A stretch of DNA of 64,000 bases, taken from Gammaproteobacteria bacterium. GTDB lineage: Bacteria; Pseudomonadota; Gammaproteobacteria; Steroidobacterales; Foliamicaceae. Below, one piece after another: positions 51,900 to 59,918 of the stretch. The notes beneath the pieces are model-generated. The model was not told the origin of the DNA, ran no database searches, and saw nothing but the letters and a program-made list of their open reading frames with translations. Positions within the stretch are counted from its first letter, which is position 1; the number at the start of each line of letters is the position of its first letter. The DNA is taken from NCBI GenBank assembly GCA_028821145.1, contig JAPPHC010000052.1:1-64000 (forward strand), in the 5' to 3' direction. Both the position numbers and the translations under genes were made by a program.

Positions 51900-52169
51900 T
51901 TATCCTTCCTTAAGGGCCCTCAGGCGCTTGTTCAGGCGGTTTTTGTGGCGGGCGGCCTTGTTGGCGTGGATGATGCCCTTGCCGACCATGGAGTCGATGA
52001 CGGGCCTGGCTTCCTCGTAGGCGGCCGCGGCCTTTTCGGCGTCGCCTGAGTCGAGGGCGCGAACGGTCCTGGAGATGGCGGTGCGCAGTTTCGAGCGCGC
52101 CGACATGTTGCGCGCGCGGCGCTCCACGGCCTGGCGGGCGCGTTTGGCGGCTTGTGCTGAATTCGCCAT
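51900..52169 (-). CDS. rpsT: 30S ribosomal protein S20
   Basis: An 89-residue S20: MANSAQAAKRARQAVERR, RTAISRT, and the C-terminal GIIHANKAARHKNRLNKRL. Standard length and composition (Lys/Arg/Ala-rich helices). In several gammaproteobacteria rpsT lies near the L21-L27-Obg block, but here it is reversed relative to it. The ATG at 52169 comes only 8 bases after a likely -10 box, so the mRNA leader may be almost absent. Confidence 0.98.
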   Translation of the reverse strand: MANSAQAAKRARQAVERRARNMSARSKLRTAISRTVRALDSGDAEKAAAAYEEARPVIDSMVGKGIIHANKAARHKNRLNKRLRALKEG

Positions 52170-52177
52170 GGGCGCGC

Positions 52178-52206
52178 ATTGTAGCCGAAGCGCCCGCGCC
52201 TGTGCG
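52178..52206 (-). promoter_or_regulatory. Candidate rpsT promoter giving a very short leader
   Basis: On the minus strand, -10 TACAAT (52183-52178) and -35 CGCACA (52206-52201) have a 17-base spacer. Transcription would start about 2-3 bases before the rpsT ATG at 52169. The rest of the 152-base gap to the MFS gene is GC-rich and shows no other clear signal. Confidence 0.5.
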
Positions 52207-52321
52207 CCTGTCGGTGTGTGATTGCGCGGGGGATTGGGGGGCTGCTATTGTGCGGCCGTAGCAATCGCCGGGGCCGGCCATTCTTTCCGACCTGCTAAGC
52301 CGCAACATCCTGATCCTGCTC

Positions 52322-53473
52322 GTGGCGCAGGCCGCGTCCGTTACCGGCACGGTCGCGATCGTTACCGTAGGCGGGATACTGGGCCGCGGGCTGGCGGGGA
52401 ACCCGGCGCTGGCCACGCTGCCGCTGTCGATGCTGATCGTCGCCACGGCGCTTTCGACCATTGTCGCGGCTTCGATCATGTCCCGTATCGGGCGGCCCCG
52501 GGGTTTTGCCCTGGGTGCGGCCCTCGGCGCCGCGGGAGCGGGCTGCGCCTGGGCCGCCACCGCTGTGGGAAGCTTTGCCCTGTTCTGTCTCGGTTCGATA
52601 CTCATCGGCTGCGCCACGGCCTTCTCGCAGCAGTACCGTTTCGCCGCCACGGAGAGCGTCAGGCCCGCTGCGGCGCCCACGGCGGTCGCGGTGGTGTTGA
52701 CGGGATCGATGGCCGGCGCGATCGTGGGTCCCGGCCTGGTGGCGCGCGGCGAGTCCTGGATTGCCGGAGCCCAGTTTGGCGGCAGCTTTGCGGCGATGGC
52801 GGCTTGCTACGTGCTGGCCGGCGCCGTTCTCTTGGCGCTGCGCCCGGCGTCGTCTAAAGCGCGGGAGGAATCCGGCGGCGACGTCCGCCCGCTGAGGACC
52901 ATTGCCGGGAGCCGGTTGTTCATAGTCGCCGTGGTCGGCGCGGCGATGGGGCAGGGTGTCATGGCCTTCATGATGACGGCGGCCCCGTTGGCCATGCACG
53001 TCGTTGACGGGCATTCCCTGGCCGCGACGGCGGCGATCATCCAGGCGCATGTGCTGGCGATGTACGCGCCGTCGCTCGTTGCCGGCGGGCTGATAACGCG
53101 ATTCGGTGCCGGGCGCATCATGATGGTGGGCGCGGTTCTTCTCGGCGTGACACTTGCCGCGGGGCTGGCGGGCCGGGAGGTCATGCACTACGGGATTGCC
53201 ATGGTGGCGCTGGGTTTCGGCTGGAACTTCCTGTATGTCGGCGGAACGACGCTGCTGGCGCGCTCGTATCGACCGGCGGAACGCTTTCGTGTCCAGGGCC
53301 TCAATGATTTCATCGTGTTGGGATGCGCGGCATTGGGATCCCTGAGTGCCGGGGCGGTCATGCAGCTTCTGGGTTGGGACGCGGTGTTGTACGCTTCCAT
53401 GCCTGCGATCATGCTGGCGATGGCTGCGATTCTCTGGGCTCGTCCGGACCGCGAAAGCGTGGTTGCCGGTTGA
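52322..53473 (+). CDS. MFS transporter (start uncertain)
   Basis: An MFS protein of at least 383 residues and about twelve helices, with the family RIGRPRGF loop after helix 2 and RFGAGR in the second half. The first standard start, a GTG at 52322, would begin midway through the expected first helix; the frame is open upstream to 52262 and encodes RNILILLVAQ, which looks like the real helix start. No ATG, GTG or TTG occurs there, so initiation may be at ATT (52280) or CTG (52292), or the gene has lost its start. It overlaps nothing and is followed 1 base later by the DUF3604 gene. Confidence 0.82.
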   Translation: MAQAASVTGTVAIVTVGGILGRGLAGNPALATLPLSMLIVATALSTIVAASIMSRIGRPRGFALGAALGAAGAGCAWAATAVGSFALFCLGSILIGCATAFSQQYRFAATESVRPAAAPTAVAVVLTGSMAGAIVGPGLVARGESWIAGAQFGGSFAAMAACYVLAGAVLLALRPASSKAREESGGDVRPLRTIAGSRLFIVAVVGAAMGQGVMAFMMTAAPLAMHVVDGHSLAATAAIIQAHVLAMYAPSLVAGGLITRFGAGRIMMVGAVLLGVTLAAGLAGREVMHYGIAMVALGFGWNFLYVGGTTLLARSYRPAERFRVQGLNDFIVLGCAALGSLSAGAVMQLLGWDAVLYASMPAIMLAMAAILWARPDRESVVAG

Positions 53474-53474
53474 C

Positions 53475-55493
53475 ATGCCGATGAGGAAATTTGTATTCGC
53501 GAAGATTCCCGGCGTGGTCGTCTGGACCGCGCTGTCATGCGGTTGCGCCGCGATTCCGTCGCCCGACGGCGCAAGCGGTCCGGAAGCCTCGCGGCAGTCG
53601 GCCCCCATGTCCGCCGGGGGGCTCGTGCGTTACACCGAAGAGCGCGAGGCCTGCGCGAACCGCAATCCCCTTCGCAACGCCTACTTCGGTGATCTGCATG
53701 TGCATACGACCTACTCCTACGACGCCCGGCCCCTGGGCGTAACTACGGTGCCGTCCGACGCGTACCGCTACGCGCGCGGCGAGGAAATCCTGCTGCCGCC
53801 CTACGAGCAGGGCGGGCAACCGGTGGCGGTCCGGAAGGTCGGTCCCGCACTGGACTTTGCCGCCGTGACCGACCACGCCGAGTTCTTCGGCGAACTGGCC
53901 CTGTGCGTGGACGCCGGCAGCGAGGCCTACGGCAGCCGAAGCTGCGAGGCCATCCGCAACGGTGGCCCCACGGCGATCCTGGTTCTGGTGCGAGGTCTGT
54001 CGAGAGACGTTCCGACGCGCAGCGCGGACATCTGCGGCGACGACGGCGCCCGTTGCATTGAAGCCTCGCGGACCTACTGGAAGCGCACCCGCGAGATGGC
54101 GGAAGCGGCCTACGATCGCTCTTCGAGTTGCAGTTTCACGAGCTTCGTAGCCTATGAGCACAGCGCCAGCCGCGACAACAACTCCTACCATCGCAACGTG
54201 ATCTTTCGCAACGACAAGGTACCGGAGTTGCCGATTTCCACCTTCGAGGCACCGACCGACAGGGAGCTGTTCGACCTGCTGGGCGTCGAGTGCCTCGAGG
54301 GCGTGGCGGGATGCGATGTGCTGTCCATACCGCATAGCTCCAACCTGAGTTCCGGGGTCCTGTTTACCTCCGCTGTCGATGGTTCGGATTCCGCCCAGGT
54401 CGCAAAGGTCGCGGCGCGGCAGCGCAATGTGCTGGAGCCGATCGTGGAAATCTTTCAGCACAAGGGCAGCGCGGAGTGCTACAACGGGCTTCCCGGCATC
54501 CTGGGCGGGCCGGACGAGTTGTGCGACATGGAAGAACTGCGCCGGTATTACCGGGGATTGCCGGCGGAGGACAACCCGCCGCCGTTCTGCGGCGAAGGCG
54601 AGACGGGGATGGGCGCCAGCCTGAACGCCGGATGCGTCTCCCGGAACGACTATTACCGCGGCATTCTCCTGACCGGCCTGCAAACCGGTCGACGGCTAGG
54701 CGCCAACCCCTACAAGTTCGGCGTGATCGGCTCGACGGACACGCATCTGTCCACGTCCGGCGACGTCGATGAGAGCGCCTGGCGCGGCCATACCGTTTCC
54801 GAGACCGATCTCGGCGAGCGCCTCACGCCCAGCCCCGTGCATCCGATCGGGCTGTATACGAATCCGGGCGGCCTGGCGGGCGTCTGGGCGGTCGAGAACT
54901 CGCGCGACGCCCTGTTCGAAGCGCTGAAGCGGCGCGAAGTGTTCGGGACCACCGGCCCTCGCATCCAACCGCGCTTCTTCGGCAGCTGGGACTACGCTGC
55001 GGAGGCCTGCGAGTCCGTGGCCGAATCCGGGTATGCGCAGGGCGTGCCCATGGGAGAGGACCTGCCTGCCGGTCCGACCGGCTCTTCGCCGCGCTTCCTG
55101 GTGGCGGCCGGGCGTGATCTCGAAAGCGCGCCGCTGCTGCGCCTTCAGGTGATCAAGGGCTGGGTGGACGACAACGACCAGGCGCACTACAAGGTGTTTG
55201 ATGTCGCCGGAGATTCCGAGTCCAGCGGCGAGATAGATCCGGAAACGGGAGTCTGGAACGGCCCCGGGCACGACGCGCTGTGCGCCGTGTTCGAGGACCC
55301 TGAATTCGATCCGGATGAGCCGAGCTACTACTACATGCGCGCGGTGGAAACGCCGTCGTTGCGATGGAGCTCGCGCCAGTGCCTGGAACTGCCGTCCGAA
55401 GCGCGTCCGGCGGAGTGCGAAAACACGGCGCCCGGTGTCATCCGGGAGCTCGCCTGGAGTTCGCCCATCTGGTACACGCCTGAAGAAAGCTAG
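53475..55493 (+). CDS. DUF3604 domain-containing exported protein
   Basis: A 672-residue DUF3604 protein, related to PHP-type metal phosphoesterases. After a signal sequence with Cys residues in ALSCGCAA (possible lipoprotein) come the metal-type motifs FGDLHVHTTYSYD, AVTDHAEFFGE, YEHSAS with YHRNVIF, EIFQHKGSAEC, and GVIGSTDTH near residue 435. It probably acts as a periplasmic hydrolase, though no reaction is firmly known to me. The ATG at 53475 follows the MFS stop by 1 base; an ATG at 53481 is also possible. It is co-transcribed with the MFS protein, and an uptake-and-hydrolysis pairing is inferred. Confidence 0.88.
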   Translation: MPMRKFVFAKIPGVVVWTALSCGCAAIPSPDGASGPEASRQSAPMSAGGLVRYTEEREACANRNPLRNAYFGDLHVHTTYSYDARPLGVTTVPSDAYRYARGEEILLPPYEQGGQPVAVRKVGPALDFAAVTDHAEFFGELALCVDAGSEAYGSRSCEAIRNGGPTAILVLVRGLSRDVPTRSADICGDDGARCIEASRTYWKRTREMAEAAYDRSSSCSFTSFVAYEHSASRDNNSYHRNVIFRNDKVPELPISTFEAPTDRELFDLLGVECLEGVAGCDVLSIPHSSNLSSGVLFTSAVDGSDSAQVAKVAARQRNVLEPIVEIFQHKGSAECYNGLPGILGGPDELCDMEELRRYYRGLPAEDNPPPFCGEGETGMGASLNAGCVSRNDYYRGILLTGLQTGRRLGANPYKFGVIGSTDTHLSTSGDVDESAWRGHTVSETDLGERLTPSPVHPIGLYTNPGGLAGVWAVENSRDALFEALKRREVFGTTGPRIQPRFFGSWDYAAEACESVAESGYAQGVPMGEDLPAGPTGSSPRFLVAAGRDLESAPLLRLQVIKGWVDDNDQAHYKVFDVAGDSESSGEIDPETGVWNGPGHDALCAVFEDPEFDPDEPSYYYMRAVETPSLRWSSRQCLELPSEARPAECENTAPGVIRELAWSSPIWYTPEES

Positions 55494-55494
55494 C

Positions 55495-55511
55495 CCGGAT
55501 AAAATTTCCGG
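55495..55511 (+). other. Small inverted repeat abutting the quinone oxidoreductase start
   Basis: CCGGA (55495-55499) and TCCGG (55507-55511) enclose an AT-rich TAAAATT loop, ending exactly at the ATG of the next gene. It could be a weak hairpin that limits ribosome access, or the loop could be a -10-like TAAAAT. No T-run follows, so it is not a standard terminator. Confidence 0.3.
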
Positions 55512-56483
55512 ATGAGCCATGCAATTCAGGTAGACCGGGCGGGCGGCCCGGAAGTGATGGAGTGGCGCGCCGTCGAGGTGGACGCTCCCGGCCCAGGCGA
55601 ACTGCTTATCGGTAACCGGGCCATCGGTTTCAACTTCATTGACACCTACTTCCGCACAGGCGTCTATCCGCTGGAATATCCGAGCGGACTCGGCTCCGAA
55701 GGCGCGGGCGAGGTGCTGGCGGTAGGCGAAGGTGTCGAAGGGTTCGCGCCGGGAGACCGGGTGGCTTATTGCACGCCGCCGATAGGGTCCTATTCGGAGG
55801 AAAGAATCTATCCAGCCGACCGCACCGTGCCTCTTCCCGACTCCGTGAGCTTCGAGCAGGCGGCCGCCATGATGCTGAAAGGGCTGACGAGCTGGTACCT
55901 GCTGCACCACAGCTATCCGGTACGGCAAGGCGACGACGTGCTGCTGTACGCGGCCGCCGGGGGCGTGGGGCAGATCGCCGCCCAGTGGGCGGCGCTGTTG
56001 GGAGCGCGCGTCATCGGAATCGTGGGCAGCAGCGGCAAGGTGGACGAGGCGCGCCGGGCAGGCTGCGCCGACGTCGTGCTGGCCGACGATCCGGACCTCG
56101 TTGCCAAGGTGCGGGAACTGAGCGGCGGCGGCGTGGCGGCGGTGTACGACTCCCTGGGGAAGGACACGTTCATGCAGTCGCTGGACTGCCTGCGTCCGCT
56201 CGGCACGATGGTGACCTTCGGCAATGCAACCGGCCTGGTGGAGCCGATCGCGCCCATCGACCTTGCGCGGCGCGGCTCATTGAAGCTAACCCGGCCGATT
56301 CTGTTCGATTTCGTGTCGACCGAGGAGCAACTGCGCGGCGCGGCCGCAACCTTGTTCGAGCAGGTCGGATCGGGCGCACTCTCGATAAAGATCGGTCAGC
56401 GCTATCCCCTGCAGGACGTGGCCCAGGCGCACCGTGACGCCGAGGGCCGGCGCACCACCGGCTCGACGATTCTGCTGCCCTGA
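55512..56483 (+). CDS. NADPH:quinone oxidoreductase family (zeta-crystallin-like MDR)
   Basis: A 323-residue medium-chain reductase lacking zinc ligands, of the quinone oxidoreductase kind: NFIDTYFRTGVYP, GSEGAGEVLAVGEGV, and the NADPH motif AAAGGVGQIAAQWA. It reduces quinones or enones with NADPH. The ATG at 55512 is 19 bases after the DUF3604 stop. It ends 1 base before the convergent MDR gene on the other strand. It is probably a housekeeping or detoxification function. Confidence 0.92.
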   Translation: MSHAIQVDRAGGPEVMEWRAVEVDAPGPGELLIGNRAIGFNFIDTYFRTGVYPLEYPSGLGSEGAGEVLAVGEGVEGFAPGDRVAYCTPPIGSYSEERIYPADRTVPLPDSVSFEQAAAMMLKGLTSWYLLHHSYPVRQGDDVLLYAAAGGVGQIAAQWAALLGARVIGIVGSSGKVDEARRAGCADVVLADDPDLVAKVRELSGGGVAAVYDSLGKDTFMQSLDCLRPLGTMVTFGNATGLVEPIAPIDLARRGSLKLTRPILFDFVSTEEQLRGAAATLFEQVGSGALSIKIGQRYPLQDVAQAHRDAEGRRTTGSTILLP

Positions 56484-56484
56484 A

Positions 56485-57480
56485 TCAGGCGTTGGGCAGG
56501 ACGATGATCTTGCCGTCGCGGGCCGAGCCGGTGCGCGCGGCGTGGGCGAAGGCTTCGCGCCATTCATCCAGCGTGTAGCGGGCGGCAATCTTTGCGCTAA
56601 GGCGCCCGTCGGAGGCCATGAGCGCGATCTCGTTCTGTAACTCGTCGATTTCCTCTTCGGTGCGGGTCGCGAAACAGCGCGTCGTCGACATGCCGCACAG
56701 GCGGATGTCGTGCAGGAACATCTGCCAGAAATCGATCCGGCAGGGCTCGTCGGTCAGCGTGCCGTAATTCACGATCAGCCCACCGTCGGCCAACCAATCG
56801 GCCATGCGCATCACGCCGTCGCCGGCGATGGCGTCGATTCCGAGGCGAATATCGGCCCCGCCGGTCGCTTCGCGTATGCGCCCCGCCAGGTCCGGTCCGT
56901 CGAGGACCACGGCATCGGCGCCCAGGTCCTTGAGTTCCTGAACGACTTCTTCCCGGCGCACGAGATTGACCGTTCGATAGCCCCACCTGGCCGCCAGGAC
57001 GATCAGATACCGCCCGACGTTGGAATTGGCCGCGTCCTGCAGCACCCACTCGCCCTGCTCGAGATCCACGAAGTCCTGCAGCAGGGTCCAGGCGGTTGCG
57101 CCGTTGATGTTCGAAAGCACGAGCTGTTCCGCATCGCCGGCCGGCGCGCGCCGCATGCCCATGTCGTTCCGGTGGACCCGCACGTACTCGGAAAACGTGC
57201 CGCAGCCCAGCGGAAGAAACACGCGGTCGCCGACCTCGTAGCCCGAATCGGCGCCGGTCTCGACAACTTCTCCCACGCCCTCGAAGCCCGGCGTGACGGG
57301 CAGGGGACGGCGAAGCGCGTCGATGCCCTGCACCAGCTTGATGTCGGCGATGTGCATCGCGCTGGCTTCCAGCCTGGCGACGACCTCGCCCGGTCCCGGA
57401 TCGCCGAGCTCAACCTCCTCCAGCCGCACCACGTCGGCCGGTTCGCCGTTCTCGTCGAACCTAAGCCGTCGTGTCCGCAT
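56485..57480 (-). CDS. Medium-chain reductase, 2-enoyl thioester reductase-like (MECR/ETR type)
   Basis: A 331-residue MDR protein, most like enoyl-thioester reductases: SAMHIADIKLVQG, PGFEGVGEVVETG and AANSNVGRYLIVLA in place of the usual glycine-rich NADPH loop, then GGLIVNYGTL. Zinc-binding cysteines of alcohol dehydrogenases are missing. It would reduce an enoyl-CoA or related alkene. Its start overlaps the end of the flavin-reductase-like gene by 20 bases, and both run in the same direction, so they form an operon. Confidence 0.87.
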   Translation of the reverse strand: MRTRRLRFDENGEPADVVRLEEVELGDPGPGEVVARLEASAMHIADIKLVQGIDALRRPLPVTPGFEGVGEVVETGADSGYEVGDRVFLPLGCGTFSEYVRVHRNDMGMRRAPAGDAEQLVLSNINGATAWTLLQDFVDLEQGEWVLQDAANSNVGRYLIVLAARWGYRTVNLVRREEVVQELKDLGADAVVLDGPDLAGRIREATGGADIRLGIDAIAGDGVMRMADWLADGGLIVNYGTLTDEPCRIDFWQMFLHDIRLCGMSTTRCFATRTEEEIDELQNEIALMASDGRLSAKIAARYTLDEWREAFAHAARTGSARDGKIIVLPNA

Positions 57481-58351
57481 CGGTGCGGTATCTGTCCAGC
57501 AGTTCCTCGCTGAGGCCGAATTCGCGGGCCAGCCCCTTGAACAGCGCGCCGGTCACGGCTTTCTCGCCCCGGTCGAGCAGGGCGCCTTCGACCTGGCCCC
57601 TGACCATCTTCTGCAGGGCCTTGGGTACCCCGTCGAGCATTTCCAGCGCCTGGGCGTCCCACTCCATCGCGTCCACTTCCGCGGTTTCCTCCGCTTCTTC
57701 CGTTTCCACGGGCGGCACGTACACGTCCGGCGGATCGCCCAGTACGTGCATGACCACGTCACGCGTGGAGGTATGGAAGTAGTCCTTGCGTTTCTCGTCG
57801 CCCAGCCCCACGGGCAGGTTCATGGCCGGCAGGCGCTCGGCGCGGGGCAGGGCGGCCAGGCCCTTGTCCATCACGATGGCTTCGATATTGCCTATCACGT
57901 GGGCCTGGGTGCGGTCGAGTTCGTAGAACTTGTCGACCGTGCATTCCATGATCTGCGGGCACTCGGCGATGCTCGGCGGCTTCACCTTGCGCGACGGAAT
58001 CATCGTGTAGCCGGTGTAATCCAGTTCGTTGGCGCCATCGGGATAGAAACGGCCGGTCTCCATCATGTCTTCCAGCGTGTCGTATTTGGGGCAGTTGATG
58101 ACGAACTCGCCCGTGTCCCTCATGTTGATGAAGGTGTGGGCGGTGTTGCGGCCGCCCAGCAGAATGCGCGGTTTCTTGTGCATCACGTCGTACTGCATGA
58201 TGTGCGAAAAGGCGCCGGCGTTCACGCGGCCATGCTTGTCCAGCGTGGTGACGATGGTGATGAGCTTGGGGAAGATCCAGTAATCCGAATACCAGAACGG
58301 CCGGATCCGCACTTCCTCCTTCTCGGGCAGTGTCTTTGCTTGTGCGTCCAT
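57461..58351 (-). CDS. Flavin reductase-like split-barrel protein with PCP_red-like C-terminus (paralogue A)
   Basis: A 296-residue protein. Residues about 20-215 look like the FMN-binding split barrel of flavin reductase-like proteins (LITIVTTLDKHGRVNAGAFSH, ILLGGRNTAHTFINMRDTGEFVIN). An acidic linker (ETEEAEETAEVDAMEW) leads to about 50 residues (WDAQALEMLDGVPKALQKMV and onward with GEKAVT) that resemble the PCP_red domain from the end of protochlorophyllide reductase BchB. The ATG at 58351 is used; the longer open frame upstream is antisense to the divergent paralogue. It is co-transcribed with the enoyl-reductase-like gene. Confidence 0.8.
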   Translation of the reverse strand: MDAQAKTLPEKEEVRIRPFWYSDYWIFPKLITIVTTLDKHGRVNAGAFSHIMQYDVMHKKPRILLGGRNTAHTFINMRDTGEFVINCPKYDTLEDMMETGRFYPDGANELDYTGYTMIPSRKVKPPSIAECPQIMECTVDKFYELDRTQAHVIGNIEAIVMDKGLAALPRAERLPAMNLPVGLGDEKRKDYFHTSTRDVVMHVLGDPPDVYVPPVETEEAEETAEVDAMEWDAQALEMLDGVPKALQKMVRGQVEGALLDRGEKAVTGALFKGLAREFGLSEELLDRYRTDADTTA

Positions 58352-58418
58352 GTCGCGGAAGTATAGCCGCCATCCCTGATCCGGCGGGTAATTTTTCGAT
58401 CTGCTAGACTCGCGCCGC

Positions 58419-58450
58419 GTCGCATCGGCCGGCCGGCCGACCGGCGCGAC
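58419..58450. repeat. GC-rich inverted repeat between divergent paralogues
   Basis: GTCGC (58419-58423) and GCGAC (58446-58450) flank a run of three CGGCCGG-type units (58426-58439). The 126-base gap between the two divergent flavin-reductase-like genes otherwise holds an AT-rich stretch near 58390-58410 that may contain the promoters. The repeat would lie in the leader of the plus-strand gene and could form a stable hairpin 28 bases before its ATG. Confidence 0.45.
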
Positions 58451-58477
58451 ATCGAATCCGACAGGCGGGCATATTCC

Positions 58478-59359
58478 ATGGGTTTGCTGGACCGCGTATT
58501 CGGCCCGAAGACGATCGACGAGAAGTTCGTCGATAGCCCCATGCGCGACAACTGGTACCAGGCCAGTTCGTACTGGCCGTCGTCCTTCTCTTTGATCACG
58601 ACCGTCAGCGAGGACGGTTCGACCAATATCGGCCCGTACCAGCTGACCCTTCCGTTCGAGGTCATCAGGGAGCGCTCGTTCCTGGTCTGCAGCCGCAAGG
58701 GTTCGAATACCGAGACCAACCTGCACCGTAATCCCAAGTGTGCGGTGAACTTCGTCGAGTTCGACAGGAAAAAGCTGAAGAAGATCGTCGGTCTGGGCTA
58801 TCCGGGCCAGACCACCGAGGAAAAAATGGCCGACAACCCGTACACGCTGATCGAGAGCCCTACGCCCGGCCGCGGAACGGCGGATGGATGCCCGCTGATC
58901 ATCAAGGAAGCGTTTCAGGTGCACGAAGCGCGCTGGGACGAGACGTTCCGGATCAAGGACGACGGCAGGACGCCCGAATACCTGGTGCTCAGGCTCGAAA
59001 ACATCCTGCTGAAGGAAACCTGGGCGAAGAACATCGAGAACGGCACCCGGCGCATGCCCAACATGCCCATCACGTTCGGGTTCCGCGACGGCGAGAAGTT
59101 CTGGTTCGCCGAGCGAAAGAAGGCGTTCTGGTTCCCGACGCCAACCGACAAGGGCGCGAAGGAAGAATCGGTACTCTACGAAGCCAACCGCATCGACCCG
59201 GAAGTCAGGTTCACGCGTGAAGCCTGCAAGCAACTGACCGGCATACCCAAGCCTTTCATCAAGACGGCGCTCAAGGGAATCATCAAGCAGGCGAAGGAGC
59301 GCGGCGTCACCGAGGTCGACCGCGAATTCGTCGAAATGCTGAACAAGGAGCGCGGCTGA
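58478..59359 (+). CDS. Flavin reductase-like split-barrel protein with PCP_red-like C-terminus (paralogue B)
   Basis: A 293-residue protein with the same architecture as the divergent gene at 57461: a split barrel (YWPSSFSLITTVSEDGSTNIGPYQ, ERSFLVCSRKGSNTETNLHRN with the family pattern) followed by a C-terminal segment of about 50 residues (REACKQLTGIPKPFIKTAL, then GVTEVDREFV) resembling PCP_red. The sequences are well diverged, so this is an old duplication or a heterodimer pair. The ATG at 58478 is clear. It ends 22 bases from the convergent UGSC-family gene. The redox role and substrate are unknown. Confidence 0.8.
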   Translation: MGLLDRVFGPKTIDEKFVDSPMRDNWYQASSYWPSSFSLITTVSEDGSTNIGPYQLTLPFEVIRERSFLVCSRKGSNTETNLHRNPKCAVNFVEFDRKKLKKIVGLGYPGQTTEEKMADNPYTLIESPTPGRGTADGCPLIIKEAFQVHEARWDETFRIKDDGRTPEYLVLRLENILLKETWAKNIENGTRRMPNMPITFGFRDGEKFWFAERKKAFWFPTPTDKGAKEESVLYEANRIDPEVRFTREACKQLTGIPKPFIKTALKGIIKQAKERGVTEVDREFVEMLNKERG

Positions 59360-59381
59360 CCGCCCCGGCTAACAGCCCTGG

Positions 59382-59918
59382 TCAGGTTCCCCCCGCGGGA
59401 CTCAACACGATCGCCGCCCGGATCTCGTCAAAAACCGAGTCGGCAAACTGGTGGATCTGCTCGGTGGTGCGGTTCAATACCGGGTGAGGCGTATACACGG
59501 ACGCGCCGTCAAAACCTATCTTCGAACACTGTTGCTCGAACGCCTGCTTGAACGCGGTCGTCAGAACGCTGACGCCGGGAATGCCGAGGTTGTCGAGATC
59601 GTTCAGGTCATGGGTCGAGCAGGATGTGCATGACCCGCAGTCGGACAGAGCCAATACGACCACATCGGTTTCGGTGACGATGTCCTGGATGATCTCGGTA
59701 GGGGCCGTGCGCGTATTCGTCGGTTTCTTGTACCGTTTGGTGGATACTTTCGACTCGGTGAACAATTGTTCGAGGCGGTCGACGAATTCGTCTCCCCGCA
59801 TCTTGCCGATATCGAGCAGTGCCACGGTCTTGCCGTCCAGTGACGCGGGCGGCTGCTGCCGCGGCCTGTTCACCGCGGCCGATTCCGCTGTTGGATCCCG
59901 CAGGGTAATCGCGCTCAC
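59382..59918 (-). CDS. UGSC family (seleno)protein homologue, Cys form
   Basis: A 178-residue protein of the UGSC family, known from selenoprotein surveys for a U-G-S-C motif. Here the motif is Cys94-Gly-Ser-Cys97, followed by Thr-Ser-Cys100, coded by TGC and not TGA, so this is a cysteine version. The surrounding sequence has alternating strands and helices (KTVALLDIGKMRGDEF, VVVLALSDCG, GIPGVSVLTTAF). The GTG at 59918 overlaps the upstream stop by 4 bases, coupling it to the thioredoxin-fold gene. The pair likely forms a thiol redox enzyme; no reaction is established. Confidence 0.8.
   Translation of the reverse strand: MSAITLRDPTAESAAVNRPRQQPPASLDGKTVALLDIGKMRGDEFVDRLEQLFTESKVSTKRYKKPTNTRTAPTEIIQDIVTETDVVVLALSDCGSCTSCSTHDLNDLDNLGIPGVSVLTTAFKQAFEQQCSKIGFDGASVYTPHPVLNRTTEQIHQFADSVFDEIRAAIVLSPAGGT

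Noticed and set aside
50938..52020. 360-codon plus-strand frame opposite leucine dehydrogenase and rpsT
   Set aside because: Antisense to two clearly identified genes, with unusual composition and no motif.
58352..59233. Upstream extension of the paralogue A reading frame to 59233
   Set aside because: The extension is antisense to paralogue B and precedes the natural ATG at 58351, where the conserved domain begins.
59628..59640. Possible selenocysteine in the UGSC protein
   Set aside because: The codon at the expected Sec position is TGC, and the frame has no in-frame TGA before the stop, so this is a Cys homologue.
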